The translations under genes were made by a program, and so were the position numbers. A stretch of DNA of 64,000 bases, taken from Laceyella putida. Lineage in GTDB: Bacteria > Bacillota > Bacilli > Thermoactinomycetales > Thermoactinomycetaceae. Positions within the stretch are counted from its first letter, which is position 1. Each line of letters begins with the position of its first letter. The notes under the pieces were generated by a model. It worked only from the letters and a program-made list of their open reading frames with translations, did no database searches and was not told the origin of the DNA. Shown here piece after piece: positions 33,158 through 42,071 of this stretch. Location: assembly GCF_042665195.1 (NCBI RefSeq), contig NZ_JBHTBW010000019.1:124001-188000 (forward strand), in the 5' to 3' direction.

Positions 33158-33186
33158 TTTACGATTGCTGATGAATAGGATAAAAT
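33158..33186 (+). promoter_or_regulatory. Promoter of the nucleotidyltransferase-like/XRE pair
   Basis: TTTACG (33158-33163), 17 nt, TAAAAT (33181-33186). Upstream, TTAAC-n6-GTTAA (about 33128-33143) is a perfect short inverted repeat that the XRE protein might bind for autoregulation. Confidence 0.5.
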
Positions 33187-33206
33187 ACAGGAGGAAATCC
33201 TGACAG

Positions 33207-33743
33207 ATGAGATTCAATGAATATGGCTTATTGGAACCAGGCGATTATCCAATGACTTTTTCACAGTTGAAGGAATCCATTCTTGTCAAAGGAGAAGAGG
33301 ACTCGCTGCTTCCATGGGACTCGTTTTGGCGTAGCCGCTTGGTGGAGAACTTGGAGGTCTGTGTCAAGCAGTTATGGACTTGTGGGGTAGAGGAGATTTA
33401 TATCGACGGTTCTTTCTGCACTGATAAATATCAGCCCAATGACATTGACGGCTATTTTATCCCTCCTGATCCCAAGGCGGTGTTTGACGGGCGGCTGATT
33501 GAGGAATTGAATCGCTTGGACCCTTACAAATGCTGGGGATGGAATCGCCACCGGTTGGATGAATACGGCAATCTCCAATTGGAGATGTGGCATCGCTATC
33601 GGGTGGAATTATTTCCGCACTGTATGGGGGTATACTCCGGGGTTGAGAATGATCAAGGGCAAAATATGAAGTTTGATGAGTTTTTTCGCCGGGAGAGGGA
33701 TTTTGACATGGTGAAGGGGATTGTGAAATTGATGAAAGGATGA
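33207..33743 (+). CDS. Nucleotidyltransferase-like protein (DUF6932 type), candidate toxin
   Basis: 178 residues from ATG with a perfect AGGAGG site. The motif IDGSFCTDKYQPNDIDGYF (residues 66-84) has the layout of the Pol-beta nucleotidyltransferase core, Gly-Ser followed by Asp79-x-Asp81, the metal-binding pair. The remainder has the W-rich pattern seen in DUF6932 proteins. Such minimal nucleotidyltransferases are often paired with an antitoxin, and here an XRE-type gene overlaps the stop codon by 4 nt (ATGA). A toxin that modifies tRNA or protein by NMP transfer is inferred from family and context only. Confidence 0.7.
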   Translation: MRFNEYGLLEPGDYPMTFSQLKESILVKGEEDSLLPWDSFWRSRLVENLEVCVKQLWTCGVEEIYIDGSFCTDKYQPNDIDGYFIPPDPKAVFDGRLIEELNRLDPYKCWGWNRHRLDEYGNLQLEMWHRYRVELFPHCMGVYSGVENDQGQNMKFDEFFRRERDFDMVKGIVKLMKG

Positions 33744-34186
33744 TCATGATGATTAAGACAGAGCAAGAGTATAAGCGGTGTATGGCGCAAGTTGCGCAAC
33801 AGGAACAACTCTTGGCGGCACAGCGGGCCGAACTGGAGAAAATGGGCTTGGAGGAGGAGCAAATCGAACGGGGATTGGCGCCAGCGCGTTTTTTCGGGGA
33901 ACGGTTAAGGCGGGAAATCCACGAATATGAGTGTTACAAGTCTGGCCATTTTGATATGAGCTGCACATTGGATAATATTGGTCGCCAATTGATCGCCTTT
34001 CGCATCTATAAGGGGCTGTCGCAAGCGGAACTAGCCAAGAGGTTGGGAGTCTCCCCGCCCCAAGTGTCGCGAGATGAGCGCAATGAGTACGGTGGTGCGA
34101 GCATGGAGAAAATCAAGCAGGTGTTGAAAGCGTTGGAGATGGAAGTGTTGATCGTGCCAAACGAGCTTGAGAAAGTGTCTGGTTGA
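33740..34186 (+). CDS. XRE-family DNA-binding protein, candidate antitoxin
   Basis: 148 residues with a long helical N-terminal half (EQEYKRCMAQVAQQEQLLAA, Glu/Gln-rich, probably dimerising) and a Cro/C1 helix-turn-helix at about residues 80-135: RIYKGLSQAELAKRLGVSPP then QVSRDE. Its start overlaps the stop of the nucleotidyltransferase-like gene (ATGA); ATG 33746 and 33749 are alternatives. Stand-alone XRE proteins of this layout act as antitoxins and autorepressors. A terminator ends the pair, which makes it a compact two-gene module between unrelated neighbours. Confidence 0.8.
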   Translation: MIMMIKTEQEYKRCMAQVAQQEQLLAAQRAELEKMGLEEEQIERGLAPARFFGERLRREIHEYECYKSGHFDMSCTLDNIGRQLIAFRIYKGLSQAELAKRLGVSPPQVSRDERNEYGGASMEKIKQVLKALEMEVLIVPNELEKVSG

Positions 34187-34257
34187 TTGGCTGGGCTGCC
34201 AATCGGGAACAAAAGAATAGGGACTGCCTGAATTGACAATCCCCTACGAAAACTACG

Positions 34258-34280
34258 GCGACGATCCTGTCGCTTTTTTT
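34258..34280 (+). terminator. Rho-independent terminator after the XRE gene
   Basis: GCGAC/GTCGC stem, 6-nt loop, seven T. Confidence 0.8.
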
Positions 34281-34284
34281 GTTT

Positions 34285-35097
34285 TCAAGAAAACGCATTG
34301 GTTTCTGCATAGAACAATCCTGCATTGATGCAATGGAGTTCCGCGCGGGGGTAGTACTGCCAGATGATTTCCTCGCGACGTTGTTTGTTATCACGCCTGG
34401 CTTCTTCCGTCAACGGTTCGGGGTAAAAGGCTTCCAGTTGTTCCAATTCCAGCTCGCACCGTTCTTTGGCTTGTTCGGCCCAAGTGAGATCCTCACCCTG
34501 AATACGCTCTTGGATATGGTATTCCAGTTCGCCCACGGCTTCACTGAGCGAAAGGTGTGGCGGTAACAGATGGCGATGCGCCGGCAGTTTACTGATCCAA
34601 CGATGGGCTTGCGCCTGTTGATAAAAATTGGGCAAAATCTGCCCGCTGATAAGATTGATCCCCACCGGTATCAGAATATCTTTTTTCTGGTCGCAAATAT
34701 AGGAAAGTTTATAATTGACGCCCAACCAAGGCGTATACGCCAGGGTATCCGGATCAAAGAAACCGCGTCCTTGGGGCTCTTGATACAAACGGACAAAACG
34801 CCCATGCTTTTGGGTTGAGCGCAACATTTCCTTAAACCGGGGCGCGCCAAAAAAGAGTGTTTCCCCCTTGAGATCGGGCGGATGGTTTTCCGGATCAAAC
34901 ACAAAACGGAGGGTGACGGGTTGGGGCGCGATGTTCATCTTCTCCACGTACATCCAGTAAAATGGACGATCAAGCAAATCTTTGTCGGCCTGGATCGAGA
35001 GCCGGGTGGTCAGATAAGTGGGACCTGATTCGAGAATATGGCAATCATGCAATTGGAGATACCGTTCCGCAAATGATCTAATTTGTTGTTGGTTCAT
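34285..35097 (-). CDS. yqhG: YqhG family protein
   Basis: 270 residues from ATG 35097 after AGAGGAAGTG; longer in-frame extensions have no ribosome site. The opening NQQQIRSFAERYLQLHDCHI and the block DRPFYWMYVEK match the Bacillus YqhG family, whose function is unknown. No signal peptide or membrane segment; two acidic helical stretches occur near the C-terminus. It overlaps the end of the SNF2-type helicase gene by 20 nt and is thus co-expressed with it, the same gene pair and order as next to gcvT in B. subtilis. Confidence 0.9.
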   Translation of the reverse strand: MNQQQIRSFAERYLQLHDCHILESGPTYLTTRLSIQADKDLLDRPFYWMYVEKMNIAPQPVTLRFVFDPENHPPDLKGETLFFGAPRFKEMLRSTQKHGRFVRLYQEPQGRGFFDPDTLAYTPWLGVNYKLSYICDQKKDILIPVGINLISGQILPNFYQQAQAHRWISKLPAHRHLLPPHLSLSEAVGELEYHIQERIQGEDLTWAEQAKERCELELEQLEAFYPEPLTEEARRDNKQRREEIIWQYYPRAELHCINAGLFYAETNAFS

Positions 35098-36802
35098 AGA
35101 ACAGCACTTCCTCTTTCGTTTCTTTCTCGTGCTCGACGGTATGGCGCGCATGATGGAACGTATCGCCCCAGTGGCTGAGGCGTTGCCGAATTTGTTTGTC
35201 ATCGTGCGTTTCCATCATGATGCGCATGACATTGTGTTCCAATGATTCCTCCTCCATCTTCTCCAATATGGTTTCCAGTTCGCCGATGACCGTTTCGAAC
35301 AGTTGGATTTTCTCATGTAACAGCCAGATGATATGTTCTTCAATGGTGTTGAGGGTGGCGAAGTTGTAAATGGATACATCATGTTGTTGTCCCAGGCGAT
35401 GGATGCGACCAATCCGTTGTTCCACGCGCATGGGGTTCCATGGCATGTCAAAATTGATCATATGATGGCAAAACTGCAGATTAATCCCTTCGCCGCCAGC
35501 CTCGGTCGCCACCATCACTCGGGCGCGTTTTTGGAAAAGTTCCATCATCCAATCTTTTTTGTTGCGATTGAAACCACCCCGAAACGGAACGGCGGGGATG
35601 CCTGCTTTGGTGAGTTCGCGCATCAGCATTTCTTGGGTTGCGCGGAATTCGGTGAAGAGAATCACCTTTTCCGGTGACAATTCTTTAATCAGGTTGAGCG
35701 CTTGGTTCACTTTTGACGAAGCCTGCACATTGCGCAGCAGTTGTATCAGTTCAGCCACTTCGGGTGACACTTGCTCCTTTTGTTGTTCCCCCTTTTGAAT
35801 CAATTTGAATAAGGTATGGAATACCGCATCGCGACTGGAGCACACTTCTTTTTGCAATACCAGGAGCGACAGCATGCTTTTCAGATCGGAGCCTTCACGA
35901 AACCTTGAACGGATGAATTGGGTGATGCCATCATAAAGGGCCCGTTCTTCGGGCGAAAGCTCAATCGTGATGGTTTTCACTATGCGTTTCGTCAGATTCA
36001 ATTGACTGTCGCGGCGGCGATTCCGAATCAATACCCGACTGATCTCTTCTCGCAGTTGCACCTCGTTTTTCGCTTTTCGCTTTCCGGCGACATAATCGCT
36101 CTGGAAATCGGCTTGTTTCCCAAGCTGTCCCGGTTTAAGCAGGGTGACCAGATTATACAGCTCATCCATCTCGTTTTGCACTGGCGTCGCTGTGAGCAAG
36201 AGGCAGTATTTTTTCTGCAATTCATTGATAAACTGCCAGTTTTTCGTGCGCCGATTTTTTAACTTGTGCGCTTCATCGACAATCACCAGATCATAGTGTT
36301 TGCTGAGCACAAACGAACGATGAGGTTCCCGTTTGGCCGTGTCCAGCGAAGCGACGATAAAATCATATTTGTCCCACATCCACTCCTTCTTCTGCGCGAC
36401 GGCGGGGATCTGGAACTTTTGATTCAATTCCCGCGTCCACTGCAGCACGAGGGAGGATGGGACGAGAATGAGCGCTCGCTTCACCAACCCGCGGATCACA
36501 TATTCCTTCAGGATTAAGCCGGCTTCAATCGTTTTGCCCAAACCCACTTCATCCGCCAGGATGGCCCGGCCGCGCATCTCGTTGATGACACGTTTGGTCA
36601 CTTCAATTTGATGCGGAAGAGGATGAAACCCTTGAATTTGTTTTAAACTTTGGATAGATTCAAACGTAGGGACGATTTCCGCTTCGGCTGCTTCAACGGC
36701 GAGTTGGAAGCGTTCCCAATCAGCCCAGTCGCTGTCACGTTCGACCCTTCTTTGAAATTCGCCTACCCAGGTACGATCCATGCGAATCGGGAGTGATTTC
36801 AT
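35078..36802 (-). CDS. yqhH: SNF2-family ATP-dependent helicase YqhH
   Basis: 574 residues from ATG 36802, which follows AAAGGTGGAGAG; the longer frame has no ribosome site. SF2 helicase motifs in order: Q-like/GFHPLPHQIEV, Walker A LADEVGLGKTIEAGLIL, Walker B VIVDEAHKLKNRRT, LLLTATPVQNEMDELYNL, and in the second lobe VMVATEAGGEGINLQFC and RVEQRIGRIHRLGQ. It is a RapA/HepA-like translocase that probably remodels nucleic-acid-protein complexes; its exact role is unknown. Transcribed divergently from the glycine riboswitch/gcv operon, as in Bacillus. Confidence 0.95.
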   Translation of the reverse strand: MKSLPIRMDRTWVGEFQRRVERDSDWADWERFQLAVEAAEAEIVPTFESIQSLKQIQGFHPLPHQIEVTKRVINEMRGRAILADEVGLGKTIEAGLILKEYVIRGLVKRALILVPSSLVLQWTRELNQKFQIPAVAQKKEWMWDKYDFIVASLDTAKREPHRSFVLSKHYDLVIVDEAHKLKNRRTKNWQFINELQKKYCLLLTATPVQNEMDELYNLVTLLKPGQLGKQADFQSDYVAGKRKAKNEVQLREEISRVLIRNRRRDSQLNLTKRIVKTITIELSPEERALYDGITQFIRSRFREGSDLKSMLSLLVLQKEVCSSRDAVFHTLFKLIQKGEQQKEQVSPEVAELIQLLRNVQASSKVNQALNLIKELSPEKVILFTEFRATQEMLMRELTKAGIPAVPFRGGFNRNKKDWMMELFQKRARVMVATEAGGEGINLQFCHHMINFDMPWNPMRVEQRIGRIHRLGQQHDVSIYNFATLNTIEEHIIWLLHEKIQLFETVIGELETILEKMEEESLEHNVMRIMMETHDDKQIRQRLSHWGDTFHHARHTVEHEKETKEEVLFYEPTTN

Positions 36803-36972
36803 TGTAAATCTCTCCACCTTTCTTCGGCCATGATTTCCCATTCTAGTATGAGATAAAATGAGGAAAATCATGTGCTTGAAGAAAAAAGCGAACTTTTTTA
36901 GATAAAGGTATCGAAATTTATCGGGAAATGTGGCACAATGTGGTTGTAACAACTTCATATTGTTCGGCGGTT

Positions 36973-37155
36973 GAAAGCGGGAGGAGAGACCATACCCCTG
37001 GTATGGCGCCGAAGGAGCAAACCTTGACAGGTGAATCTCTCAGGCAAAAGGAGGCCCGCTGGACGCCACTCTGGAGAGAGCTCGCAGCTCTGCGAGCCAC
37101 CAACGGGGCAACTCTATCAATCAGGATGGAGCAACTCTCAGGTAATCAGGACAGA
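36973..37155 (+). ncRNA. Tandem glycine riboswitch
   Basis: Two consecutive aptamers are readable. The first has GGGAGGAGAGACC, a variable hairpin and GCGCCGAAGGAGCAA, then AATCTCTCAGGCAAAAGG. The second has CTCTGGAGAGAG, a long hairpin, CCAACGGGGCAACTC and AACTCTCAGGTAATCAGGACAGAG. This is the classic gcv leader of Firmicutes. It lies directly upstream of gcvT and is followed by a terminator, so glycine binding should permit read-through into the glycine-cleavage operon. Confidence 0.97.
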
Positions 37156-37200
37156 GTGATCCCTTTTTTAAATCACAATGGGGGATTCTCTGTCTTTTTA
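37150..37200 (+). terminator. Riboswitch-controlled terminator
   Basis: GACAGAG and GATCCC (37150-37163) pair with GGGGATT and CTCTGTC (37181-37194), followed by TTTTTAT. The left arm shares its GACAGAG with the closing stem of the second aptamer, so ligand binding and termination compete. Confidence 0.88.
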
Positions 37201-37220
37201 TATTTGTAGGAGAGTGCGAG

Positions 37221-38324
37221 GTGGAACAGATGTCTGAGTTGAAACGAACACCGCTGTATGAGGTTTACCATGGTCAAGCGAAGATGGTTCCCTTTGGCGG
37301 TTGGGAGATGCCGGTGCAATTTGTTGGTATCAAGCAGGAACATGAAGCGGTGAGAACCAAGGCCGGCCTCTTTGATGTGTCACACATGGGTGAGGTGCGT
37401 GTCAGCGGTCCCGACGCGCTGGCCTTTATCCAGAAGATCACCACCAACGATGCCGGCCGGTTGCAAATTGGGGATGCGCAATATTCGTTGATGTGCTATT
37501 CAAACGGTGGAACGGTTGACGATTTATTGGTATACCGCACTGGTGAGAATGAATACTTGCTCGTTATCAATGCTTCCAATATCGACAAAGATGTCGCTTG
37601 GATGAAAGAGCATCAAACGGGTCAAGTTAATATAGAAAATATCTCAGATGATGTCGCACAGCTCGCTCTGCAAGGACCGCTGGCGGAGAAAGTGTTGCAA
37701 ACATTGACAGCAACCGATTTGTCTGAAATCAAATTTTTTAAATTTAAGCAAGATGTGGAAATAGCGGGTGTGCCGGCGCTCGTTTCCCGAACGGGGTATA
37801 CCGGGGAAGACGGGTTTGAGCTCTATTTTGCCAGCGCTGAAGCGCCGCATCTGTGGCGAACCATCTTAACGGCGGGCGCAGAAGAAGGTGTCTTGCCGTG
37901 TGGTTTGGGCGCCCGGGACACGCTCAGGTTTGAAGCGCGTTTGCCCCTGTACGGCCAGGAATTGTCGCCGGAGATTTCACCGCTGGAAGCGGGACTCGGT
38001 TTTGCCGTCAAATTGGATAAAGGGGAATTTATCGGTCGCGATGCGCTGGCAGAGCAAAAAGAAGGTGGCGTTCCCCGTAAGTTGGTTGGCATAGAGATGA
38101 TCGACCGCGGCATTCCCCGCTCCCATTATCCGGTCTATGTGGGTGACGAACAGATTGGTGAAGTGACGACAGGAACGCAATCGCCAACCTTAAAGAAAAA
38201 TGTCGGCTTGGCGCTTGTCAAGGCGGAATTCGCCAACCTGGATCAAGTGGTGGAAGTGGAGATTCGCGGCAAACGCTTAAAAGCGCAAGTGATTAAAGCG
38301 CCTTTCTATAAACGGGCGAAGTAA
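37221..38324 (+). CDS. gcvT: Aminomethyltransferase (glycine cleavage T-protein)
   Basis: Transfers the methylene group of aminomethyl-lipoyl H-protein to tetrahydrofolate, releasing ammonia. 367 residues. Conserved segments: FGGWEMPVQF, DVSHMGEV, the folate-site TNDAGRL near residue 75, and SRTGYTGEDGFELY near 190. GTG 37221 and ATG 37230 are both possible starts (GAGAGTGCGAGGTGG precedes). First gene of the riboswitch-controlled gcvT-gcvPA-gcvPB operon. gcvH is not in the window, but the lipoate gene lipM is, 9 kb downstream. Confidence 0.97.
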   Translation: MEQMSELKRTPLYEVYHGQAKMVPFGGWEMPVQFVGIKQEHEAVRTKAGLFDVSHMGEVRVSGPDALAFIQKITTNDAGRLQIGDAQYSLMCYSNGGTVDDLLVYRTGENEYLLVINASNIDKDVAWMKEHQTGQVNIENISDDVAQLALQGPLAEKVLQTLTATDLSEIKFFKFKQDVEIAGVPALVSRTGYTGEDGFELYFASAEAPHLWRTILTAGAEEGVLPCGLGARDTLRFEARLPLYGQELSPEISPLEAGLGFAVKLDKGEFIGRDALAEQKEGGVPRKLVGIEMIDRGIPRSHYPVYVGDEQIGEVTTGTQSPTLKKNVGLALVKAEFANLDQVVEVEIRGKRLKAQVIKAPFYKRAK

Positions 38325-38368
38325 AAGTGTTGGCGTACAGCTGAAGATGGTAGGGGGAGAAGACAAAG

Positions 38369-39715
38369 ATGAAATTTCGCTATTTGCCAATGACGGAACA
38401 AGATCGGAAGCAAATGTTGGAAACGATTGGAGTGGAGTCCGTCGAAGAATTATTTGCCGAGATTCCGGAAAGCGTGCGTTTTAAAGGGAGAATGAATCTT
38501 CCGGAGCCGATGGCCGAACCCACCTTGGTAAGGCACATGAATCGTTTGGCGGCCCGGAATGCCTCGATGGACCAATATGTTTCATTCTTGGGGGCCGGGG
38601 TGTATGAACACCATATCCCAAGCGTAGTGGGGCACGTCATATCCCGTTCGGAATTTTATACCGCTTATACCCCTTATCAACCGGAAATCAGCCAAGGGGA
38701 ACTGCAGGCCATTTTTGAGTTTCAAACCATGATTTGTGAATTGACCGGCATGGATGTAGCCAACTCCTCTATGTACGATGGACCGACGGCGCTGGCGGAA
38801 GCGGCGAGCATGGCGGCAGCCACTTCCCGCAAACGGAAAATCGTCGTCTCCGCAACCGTTCATCCTGAGGCAAGGCAAATCCTGCAAACAAACGCAACGG
38901 GATTGGGTTTGCAGGTGGAGGAGGTTCCGTATCGAGACGGCGTTACCGATTTGGCGGCGCTCTCCCATGCGGCGGATGAAGAAACGGCGGCCGTCATTGT
39001 GCAGTCACCCAATTTCTTTGGAAATATTGAAGATTTGGCGCAAGTGGAGAAAATCGCCCATGCCCATAAAGGTTTGTTCATCGTCAGTACCAATCCTTTG
39101 TCGCTCGGATTATTGAAACCGCCAGGCCAATATGGGGCCGATATCGTCGTGGGTGACGCGCAACCGTTGGGGATTGCCCCATCATACGGTGGGCCGCACT
39201 GTGGTTACTTTGCGACGACCAAAGCGCTCATGCGCCGCATTCCGGGCCGGATCGTCGGGCAAACCGTGGATGAAAACGGCAAGCGTGGTTTCGTGCTCAC
39301 CCTGCAAGCGCGGGAACAGCATATCCGCCGTGATAAAGCCACTTCGAACATCTGCTCCAACCAAGCGCTGATGGCTCTCGCGGCTTCTGTTTATATGAGT
39401 GCGCTAGGGAAGCAAGGAATGCAAGATGTCGCTCGCCTTAATCTGCAAAAAGCGCATTATGCCAAAGAGCGGCTGGCGCAAGTGGCGGGAGTCGAAGCGG
39501 CATTCAGCCAGCCGTTCTTCAATGAGTTTGTGATCAAACTGTCCCGTCCCGTGGGTGAAGTGAACCGCAAGCTGTTGGAGCAAGGCATCATTGGCGGATA
39601 TGATCTGGAGCGCGATTATCCGGAACTGGCCAACCACATGTTGGTAGCGGTGACGGAAGTGCGGACAAAAGAAGAAATCGATCAGTTGGCGAATGGTTTG
39701 GAGGGTCTGCTGTGA
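38369..39715 (+). CDS. gcvPA: Glycine dehydrogenase (decarboxylating) subunit 1
   Basis: N-terminal half of the split P-protein; with GcvPB it decarboxylates glycine and loads aminomethyl on the lipoyl arm. 448 residues. Typical N-terminal text: RYLPMTEQDRKQML, FLGAGVYEHHIPSVVGHV, TAYTPYQPEISQGELQ and FEFQTMICELTGMDVANSS. The PLP lysine is not in this subunit. It begins 44 nt after gcvT with GGGGGAG and overlaps gcvPB by 4 nt. Confidence 0.97.
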   Translation: MKFRYLPMTEQDRKQMLETIGVESVEELFAEIPESVRFKGRMNLPEPMAEPTLVRHMNRLAARNASMDQYVSFLGAGVYEHHIPSVVGHVISRSEFYTAYTPYQPEISQGELQAIFEFQTMICELTGMDVANSSMYDGPTALAEAASMAAATSRKRKIVVSATVHPEARQILQTNATGLGLQVEEVPYRDGVTDLAALSHAADEETAAVIVQSPNFFGNIEDLAQVEKIAHAHKGLFIVSTNPLSLGLLKPPGQYGADIVVGDAQPLGIAPSYGGPHCGYFATTKALMRRIPGRIVGQTVDENGKRGFVLTLQAREQHIRRDKATSNICSNQALMALAASVYMSALGKQGMQDVARLNLQKAHYAKERLAQVAGVEAAFSQPFFNEFVIKLSRPVGEVNRKLLEQGIIGGYDLERDYPELANHMLVAVTEVRTKEEIDQLANGLEGLL

Positions 39716-41175
39716 TGAAAACAACAGAAGAAAAAGCACTCATTTTTGAAATGAGCCAACCAGGGCGTGTGGCCTACAGCTTACCGGAAGCGGATGTGCC
39801 GGACGGTGACTTTTTGCCGCCAGAGTTGTTGCGGGAAACGCCTGCGGAGCTGCCTGAGGTGTCTGAGCTGGACTTAATGCGCCATTATACCGAATTGTCC
39901 CGCCGCAATCACGGGGTGGACAACGGATTTTATCCGCTGGGATCTTGCACCATGAAATACAATCCGAAAGTGCATGAAGATGTGGCTCGCTTACCGGGCT
40001 TTGCCAAGATTCATCCGTATCAAGCGGAAGAATCAGTGCAAGGCGCGTTGCAATTGCTGTATGAATTGCAACTGGACTTGGCGGAAATCACCGGCATGGA
40101 TGCGGTCACATTGCAATCGGCGGCCGGAGCCCAAGGGGAATGGACAGGATTGATGATGATTCGGGCCTATCATGAGTCCCGCGGTGAGACGAAACGGGAT
40201 AAGGTGATCGTGCCTGATTCCGCCCATGGAACCAACCCGGCAAGTGCGACGGTGGCGGGCTTTAAGACCATCACGATCCCATCCAATGAAAAGGGATTAG
40301 TGGACGTGGAGGAACTGAAAAAAGTGTTGGGTGATGATACGGCGGCATTGATGTTGACGAATCCCAACACGTTGGGTTTGTTTGAAGAAGAGATCAAGGT
40401 GATTGCTGATTTGGTTCACGAAGCGGGCGGCCTGCTGTACTATGATGGCGCCAACGCCAATGCCATCTTAGGCATAGCCCGTCCCGGGGATATGGGCTTT
40501 GATGTTGTGCACCTTAACTTGCACAAAACCTTTACCACCCCACACGGCGGCGGAGGTCCCGGAGCGGGTCCGGTTGGCGTGAAGAAAGCGCTGGTTCCGT
40601 TCTTGCCAAAACCGATGGTCGCCAAAGCGTCCAATGGAACCTACTATCTTGATCATGACCTGCCGCAATCGATTGGCCGTGTCAAAGGTTATTACGGGAA
40701 TTTTGGCATCTTGGTTCGTGCTTACACGTACATTCGCACCATGGGACCCGATGGGTTGCGCCAGGTTTCCGAAAATGCGGTGCTGAACGCCAACTACATG
40801 ATGCGTCGGTTGGAGCCGTATTACGATCTGCCATATGCGCAACATTGCAAGCATGAGTTTGTCTTGTCAGGCAAACGGCAGAAAAAATTGGGTGTTCGCA
40901 CCTTGGACATCGCCAAACGCTTGCTTGATTTCGGTTTCCACCCACCAACCATCTACTTCCCGCTGATCGTGGAAGAGTGTTTGATGATTGAACCTACCGA
41001 GACGGAAAGTAAAGAAACCTTGGATCATTTTATTGACACGATGATTCAAATTGCCAAAGAAGCAAAAGAAACACCTGAGCTGGTGCAGGAGGCACCTCAT
41101 CATACGGTGGTCAAACGCCTTGATGAAGTGACGGCTGCCCGCAAACCCGTACTGCGTTGGCAAAAGCAAGGGTAA
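39712..41175 (+). CDS. gcvPB: Glycine dehydrogenase (decarboxylating) subunit 2
   Basis: C-terminal half of the P-protein, carrying the cofactor: PLP lysine in LNLHKTFTTPHGGGGPGAG near residue 270. 487 residues, standard. Other landmarks: FYPLGSCTMKYNPK near 78, PDSAHGTNPASA near 167 and the C-terminal HPPTIYFPLIVEE. Start GTG 39712 overlaps the gcvPA stop (GTGA); ATG 39715 also fits the GGAGG site. Last gene of the operon before a strong terminator. Confidence 0.97.
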   Translation: MMKTTEEKALIFEMSQPGRVAYSLPEADVPDGDFLPPELLRETPAELPEVSELDLMRHYTELSRRNHGVDNGFYPLGSCTMKYNPKVHEDVARLPGFAKIHPYQAEESVQGALQLLYELQLDLAEITGMDAVTLQSAAGAQGEWTGLMMIRAYHESRGETKRDKVIVPDSAHGTNPASATVAGFKTITIPSNEKGLVDVEELKKVLGDDTAALMLTNPNTLGLFEEEIKVIADLVHEAGGLLYYDGANANAILGIARPGDMGFDVVHLNLHKTFTTPHGGGGPGAGPVGVKKALVPFLPKPMVAKASNGTYYLDHDLPQSIGRVKGYYGNFGILVRAYTYIRTMGPDGLRQVSENAVLNANYMMRRLEPYYDLPYAQHCKHEFVLSGKRQKKLGVRTLDIAKRLLDFGFHPPTIYFPLIVEECLMIEPTETESKETLDHFIDTMIQIAKEAKETPELVQEAPHHTVVKRLDEVTAARKPVLRWQKQG

Positions 41176-41180
41176 AGATG

Positions 41181-41213
41181 AAGCGGATAGGCGTGTTGCC
41201 TATCCGCTTTTTG
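41181..41213 (+). terminator. Rho-independent terminator of the gcv operon
   Basis: A perfect 12-bp stem AAGCGGATAGGC/GCCTATCCGCTT with a 5-nt loop and T tract. The A/T-rich 41214-41400 beyond it shows no gene. Confidence 0.9.
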
Positions 41214-41405
41214 CTGGCATCATTAAAATTAGAAAGTCATTGTTTAATTTTATATTTATCTCTTTGTCTTTTTTTGTTGGTGATCCATGATGTCAACGAC
41301 ATGGAAAGTGGATATTCAGTCAATTAACTCCCTTTAATCCGACCTTTTTTCTGTTTTTTATCCACTTAGCAGAAATTATTTTTATGGCTAAATTGTTTAA
41401 TTTTA

Positions 41406-41434
41406 TTTACCTAATCGGTTGCCGGTGTTATACA
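41406..41434 (+). promoter_or_regulatory. Promoter of the chromate transporter genes
   Basis: TTTACC (41406-41411), 17 nt, TATACA (41429-41434) with a TG one base before the -10 box. Confidence 0.65.
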
Positions 41435-41473
41435 ATGATGTGAGAGGGAATGAAACGGAAAGGGAGAACGCCC

Positions 41474-42046
41474 ATGAAGCAGGACAAAGGGAAATGGTGG
41501 CAACTCTTTCTTTCTTTTTGCAGGGTCAGCCCCGTCACTTTTGGAGGGGGCTTTGCTGTGTTGCCGTTGATAGAAAAGGAAGTGTTGCACAAACGCCGCT
41601 GGATGGATGAGCAGGAATTTGGGGAAGTGACGGCCATTGCCCAATCGATTCCCGGCGCTGTTGCCGTGAATGTGGCCATGATCATAGGATATCGTCTGGC
41701 CGGAATGGTTGGTGTGTTATGGGCAACGGCTGGAATTGTGTTTCCTGCATTTGTGATCGTGCTTGCCATGTGTCTCGGGTTTTACCGCATTCACACATGG
41801 GGATGGGTGAATGGAGCGTTGGAAGGGATTCGGGCCGCTGTCGTCGCCTTGATCCTGTATGCGGCGATTCGCATGGGGAAATCGGCGCTTTCGGACAAGT
41901 GGACTTGGATCATCATGGGAGGAGCCGTCGGTGGGTTGTTCTTTTGGCATGTGCCCCCTTTGGTGGTGATGATGTCCGGCGCGTTAGGTGGCATGATCTT
42001 CGTTAGCGTAAAACATGTGCTGGCCATCATGCGGCGCAACCGATAA
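41474..42046 (+). CDS. Chromate transporter, N-terminal-type half (ChrA family)
   Basis: 190 residues from ATG 41474, 7 nt after AGGGAG (ATG 41450 has no ribosome site). Five or six membrane helices with the CHR-domain signature FGGGFAVLPLIEKEVL near residue 22 and IAQSIPGAVAVNVAM near 56. ChrA proteins export chromate or related oxyanions. Here the usual two-domain protein is split into two short genes, as in the Bacillus ChrA/ChrB (YwrA/YwrB) pairs; the two halves probably form a dimer in the membrane. The second half follows 25 nt later. Confidence 0.9.
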   Translation: MKQDKGKWWQLFLSFCRVSPVTFGGGFAVLPLIEKEVLHKRRWMDEQEFGEVTAIAQSIPGAVAVNVAMIIGYRLAGMVGVLWATAGIVFPAFVIVLAMCLGFYRIHTWGWVNGALEGIRAAVVALILYAAIRMGKSALSDKWTWIIMGGAVGGLFFWHVPPLVVMMSGALGGMIFVSVKHVLAIMRRNR

Positions 42047-42071
42047 ACATCATGACGGGAGGGCAGAAAAG

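Noticed and set aside
36973..37155. Repeated CTCTCAGG and CAACTC segments as a CRISPR-like or direct-repeat array
   Set aside because: They are the two aptamers of a tandem glycine riboswitch, not spaced identical repeats.
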